From an uncultured Clostridia bacterium (GTDB lineage: Bacteria > Bacillota > Clostridia > Oscillospirales > CAG-272): a stretch of 9,347 bases of DNA. The notes beneath the pieces were generated by a model. The model saw only the letters and a list, made by a program, of their open reading frames with translations, did no database searches and was not told where the DNA came from. The stretch lies in the NCBI GenBank assembly GCA_937895775.1, contig CALBLD010000013.1, positions 1 through 9,347 of the forward strand, written 5' to 3'. Positions 7,560-9,347 of the stretch are shown here, piece after piece. Within the stretch, counting starts at the first letter, position 1, and each line of letters begins with the position of its first letter. The position numbers and the translations under genes are program-made.

Positions 7560-8213
7560 GTGTCCGGTAAAATCACTGTAAAAGGGGAGGGGAAAATAAC
7601 CGCCGCTCCCGATACAATCTCGCTTTCCGCAAAACTTTCCTCCACCGATAAGGATTACGCGGTCGCGGTCGGAAACTCGGCAAATCAGCTTGAAAAGCTG
7701 AAAAACGGTATAAAGAAGTTCGGCTTTGACAAAAAAACATTGAAAACCTCAAACTTTGCAGTCAATGCGGATTATGAATCGGTAAATGACGAAAACGGCA
7801 GATATAAACGCGTTTTCAAAGGCTTTACCTGTGTTCACGATCTTGTCCTTGAATTTGATTTCGACAGCAAAAAGCTTGCGGATGTCATTTCGGCAGTTGC
7901 CGAAAGTCTGTCCGAACCGGATATATCGATCGATTTTACCGTAAAGGATACCGATAAGCTGAGGGATGAACTTTTAAAAAATGCCGTCGCGAACGCACGC
8001 AAAAAGGCGGAACTACTTTGCGCGGCGGCGGGGGTCACTCTCGGAACGCTTGTTTCGATCGACTATACCTCCGTCGATTTATTTCCGGACTGTGCGACAT
8101 CTTATGCGGTCGATGCGAAATGCGCACGGCTTGCGGCACCCAAAGCCGTAAATATTTTACCCGAGGATATAGAAATTAACGACAGTGTAACGATCGTCTG
8201 GGAGACGGTCTGA
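7560..8213 (+). CDS. SIMPL domain (DUF541) protein, no signal peptide
   Basis: This protein of 217 residues belongs to the SIMPL/DUF541 family, whose biochemical role is not well established. It shows the family layout: an N-terminal strand VKGEGKITAAPDTISLSAKL with the characteristic G-x-G then PD, a helix ending near KKFGFDKKTLKTSNFAVNADY, a YKRVFKGFTCVHDLVLEF strand pair, and the late helix ANARKKAELLCAAAGVTLGTLVSIDY. Many family members are exported or periplasmic. This one has no hydrophobic leader and no membrane segment, so it should be cytoplasmic. The start is the GTG at 7560, preceded by AAAAGGAG (7543-7550) at 9 nt. The TTG at 7551 directly abuts that site and is too close to serve. 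It lies 15 bp upstream of the TIM-barrel gene, almost certainly in one transcript. Confidence 0.85.
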   Translation: MSGKITVKGEGKITAAPDTISLSAKLSSTDKDYAVAVGNSANQLEKLKNGIKKFGFDKKTLKTSNFAVNADYESVNDENGRYKRVFKGFTCVHDLVLEFDFDSKKLADVISAVAESLSEPDISIDFTVKDTDKLRDELLKNAVANARKKAELLCAAAGVTLGTLVSIDYTSVDLFPDCATSYAVDAKCARLAAPKAVNILPEDIEINDSVTIVWETV

Positions 8214-8228
8214 AAGGAGACAGAAAAG

Positions 8229-9071
8229 ATGTGGAAGACAAAGCTTTGCCTTGCGACAAGCGATCAGTTCGGGATGCCGGTTGCCGATCAGATCAGACTT
8301 TTTAAAGAAATCGGCTTCGACGGCTTTTTCACAGGCTGGAGAGAAGGGGATGATGTCGGCGAGATACGTCGTGTCGCCGACGAGACCGGAATGTACTTTC
8401 AGTCGATTCATGCACCCTTCGGCAGAGCGGCGGATATGTGGAAAAAATCGCATGAGTCGGAGATCGCGGTAAACGAGCTTATAAGCTGTCTGCACGACTG
8501 CGCCGAAAACGATGTGCCGCTTATGGTTCTGCATACCTTCAAGGGCTTTGAAGATCACGACCCGACCGAGGACGGAATCGAGAATTTCAGACGTGTCGCC
8601 GAGGAAGCACAGCTTCTCGGGGTAAAACTCGGATTCGAAAATACCGAGGGCGAAGAGTATCTTGCTGCGGTGCTGAGCAGTCTTTCGGATTTCGACTGCG
8701 TAGGCTTCTGCTGGGATACCGGACACGAAATGTGCTATAACAAAAGCAAGGATATGATGAAGCTTTACGGCGACCGTATCGTCGGCACCCACCTGAACGA
8801 CAATCTCGGAATACGCGATTTTGACGGAAAGATCACATGGATCGACGATCTGCACCTGCTTCCGTTCGACGGTATCGCCGACTGGGAGGATATAGTCTCC
8901 AGACTGAACAAATATCATTTTGACGGTCCGCTCACCTTCGAACTGAATACATACAGTAAGCCGGGTCGCCACGAAAACGACGTTTACCGTAATATGCCGA
9001 TCGAGCTTTATCTTACTGAGGCATATAAGCGTGCCTGCCGCATTGCAACCCTGAAAAGAAATATGAGGTAA
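8229..9071 (+). CDS. Xylose isomerase-like TIM-barrel protein (sugar phosphate isomerase/epimerase family)
   Basis: This 280-residue protein is a metal-dependent TIM barrel of the AP endonuclease 2 / xylose isomerase-like family, probably acting on a sugar, polyol or hydroxy-acid substrate. Residues fitting the metal and active site fall in the expected order: His61 (SIHAPF), His102 (VLHTF), Glu137 (GFENTEG), Asp163 and His166 (CWDTGHE), His188 (GTHLNDN), His209 in DDLHLLPFDG, and Glu238 (LTFELN). The DTGH, THLND and DxHxxPFDG motifs are those of the epimerase/isomerase group rather than true endonuclease IV. The exact substrate cannot be read from sequence. AAAGGAG at 8213-8219 precedes the ATG by 9 nt. 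The AAAGGAGACAGA context is identical to that upstream of sufC. No clear terminator follows the stop. Confidence 0.88.
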   Translation: MWKTKLCLATSDQFGMPVADQIRLFKEIGFDGFFTGWREGDDVGEIRRVADETGMYFQSIHAPFGRAADMWKKSHESEIAVNELISCLHDCAENDVPLMVLHTFKGFEDHDPTEDGIENFRRVAEEAQLLGVKLGFENTEGEEYLAAVLSSLSDFDCVGFCWDTGHEMCYNKSKDMMKLYGDRIVGTHLNDNLGIRDFDGKITWIDDLHLLPFDGIADWEDIVSRLNKYHFDGPLTFELNTYSKPGRHENDVYRNMPIELYLTEAYKRACRIATLKRNMR

Positions 9072-9093
9072 AATATCACAAAGATTCTGCGAT

Positions 9094-9155
9094 ATATCGG
9101 GAGAAAAATTGTCTATCTTTTTTTTCGAAAAGACTTGACATTTTTCTCCCGATAT
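9094..9155. repeat. 62-nt near-continuous hairpin overlapping a promoter
   Basis: ATATCGGGAGAAAAAT (9094-9109) is the exact reverse complement of 9140-9155. Past a single bulged T (9110), GTC (9111-9113) pairs with GAC (9137-9139). After a small internal loop, TCTTTT (9116-9121) pairs with AAAAGA (9128-9133) around a TTTTCG loop. About 25 base pairs form in 62 nt. It is not a normal terminator, since no T tract follows the 3' arm on either strand. The right arm holds the spacer of the promoter at 9135-9163, so the fold, or a protein bound to the arms, could control that promoter. Confidence 0.8.
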
Positions 9156-9163
9156 GATAAAAT
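9135..9163 (+). promoter_or_regulatory. Strong promoter of the 9170-9327 transcript
   Basis: TTGACA (9135-9140) is a perfect -35. TAAAAT (9158-9163) matches the -10 at five of six positions, the spacer is 17 bp, and TG at 9155-9156 gives an extended -10. Transcription should begin near 9170. The spacer coincides with the 3' arm of the 9094-9155 hairpin. Confidence 0.85.
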
Positions 9164-9192
9164 CACAGAAAATGATTTCGGGGGTTGCGGCA

Positions 9193-9300
9193 ATGAAGAT
9201 TATGCGTCTGACGGCGATTTGCACAGAACAAGCGCACATGTATATGACAGTTGCCTCGTCAGCCGTTTTATCCCCGTTTATAATCCTTCAAATTAAATGA
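9193..9300 (+). CDS. Possible 35-residue leader peptide
   Basis: An ATG opens a 35-codon frame whose product begins MKIMRLTAIC and ends SPFIILQIK, with a mildly hydrophobic second half. The upstream GGGGG (9180-9184, 8 nt away) is unlike the AAAGGAG sites used by the other genes here, so translation is doubtful. The TGA lies inside the 5' arm of the terminator at 9297-9327, so a ribosome reaching the stop would block terminator folding. I do not recognise the peptide, and it may simply be an open stretch of a structured RNA. Confidence 0.25.
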   Translation: MKIMRLTAICTEQAHMYMTVASSAVLSPFIILQIK

Positions 9301-9327
9301 CAGATAGATTATCTGTCATATTTTTTT
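9297..9327 (+). terminator. Rho-independent terminator
   Basis: ATGACAGATA (9297-9306) and TATCTGTCAT (9310-9319) form a perfect 10-bp stem around a GAT loop, followed by an A and seven T residues (9321-9327). On the opposite strand the same stem is followed by TTTAATTT, so it could also work weakly in reverse. The short TGCGA/TCGCA hairpin just after it (9327-9341) is probably incidental. Confidence 0.9.
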
Positions 9328-9347
9328 GCGATTTTTTCGCAGCTTAT

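Larger units (their letters stand above)
9170..9327 (+). ncRNA. Candidate structured leader (attenuator/riboswitch-like) or small RNA, class unknown
   Basis: A strong promoter and a strong terminator bound a predicted transcript of about 158 nt. Its 5' end can pair with a segment just before the terminator: GATT (9174-9177) with AATC (9282-9285), and CGGGG (9179-9183) with CCCCG (9272-9276). Inside, CTGACG (9208-9213) can pair with CGTCAG (9257-9262), and GGCAA (9189-9193) with TTGCC (9251-9255); these two helices cross, so they are alternatives or a pseudoknot. TATGACAG (9243-9250) is complementary to CTGTCATA (9313-9320) in the 3' arm of the terminator, giving a possible antiterminator. I recognise no conserved core of the common riboswitches (TPP, FMN, SAM, cobalamin, lysine, c-di-GMP, T-box). 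The assignment rests on structure alone. Confidence 0.5.

Noticed and set aside
9094..9155. Hairpin as terminator of the isomerase gene
   Set aside because: The 3' arm is followed by GATAAAATC rather than a T tract, and the T run lies within the loop region.
9174..9220. FMN- or TPP-riboswitch-like 5' end (TTCGGGG near 9177-9183)
   Set aside because: Only the first few bases resemble those elements; the conserved downstream cores of both classes are absent.
1..9347. CRISPR arrays, tRNA or rRNA genes, insertion sequences
   Set aside because: No regular spaced repeats, no tRNA or rRNA signatures and no transposase-like frames were seen.

Overview
The window looks like a chromosomal segment of a Clostridia-type Bacillota of moderate GC. 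The evidence is a SufU-type (not SufE-type) Fe-S operon in the order sufC-sufB-sufD-sufS-sufU, strong AAAGGAG ribosome binding sites, TTGACA/TATAAT promoters with TG extensions, and compact rho-independent terminators. I cannot name the species. All supported genes are on the + strand.

Layout. (1) Positions 1-2489 hold the 3' part of a large helicase IV (HelD/UvrD superfamily 1) gene. Its motor carries an inserted PD-(D/E)XK-like nuclease segment and a C-terminal four-cysteine zinc finger. It is visibly more AT-rich than its neighbours. (2) Positions 2490-2610 hold a strong extended -10 promoter. It lies between two related CCTACT-type dyads, which look like operators of an Rrf2/IscR/CymR-like repressor. 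(3) Positions 2611-7423 hold a complete suf operon for iron-sulfur cluster assembly. SufS (cysteine desulfurase) and SufU (Zn-dependent sulfur acceptor) supply sulfide sulfur to the SufB-SufC-SufD scaffold/ATPase. Genes overlap by 4 or 11 bp, except for a 33-bp gap before sufD. The operon ends in a GC-rich terminator. (4) Positions 7500-9071 hold a two-gene unit: a SIMPL/DUF541 protein with no signal peptide, then a xylose-isomerase-like TIM-barrel sugar phosphate isomerase/epimerase. (5) Positions 9072-9347 hold no ordinary gene but dense signals.

The last region is the most interesting. A 62-nt near-continuous hairpin (9094-9155) contains most of a near-consensus promoter (TTGACA, 17 bp, TGaTAAAAT). 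The predicted transcript starts near 9170 and runs about 158 nt into an excellent terminator (9297-9327). An upstream segment (9243-9250) is complementary to the 3' arm of that terminator, so a mutually exclusive antiterminator pairing is possible. This resembles an attenuator or riboswitch-like leader, or a small structured RNA. It may also encode a 35-residue leader peptide. I do not recognise it as a known class, and the gene it would control lies beyond the window.
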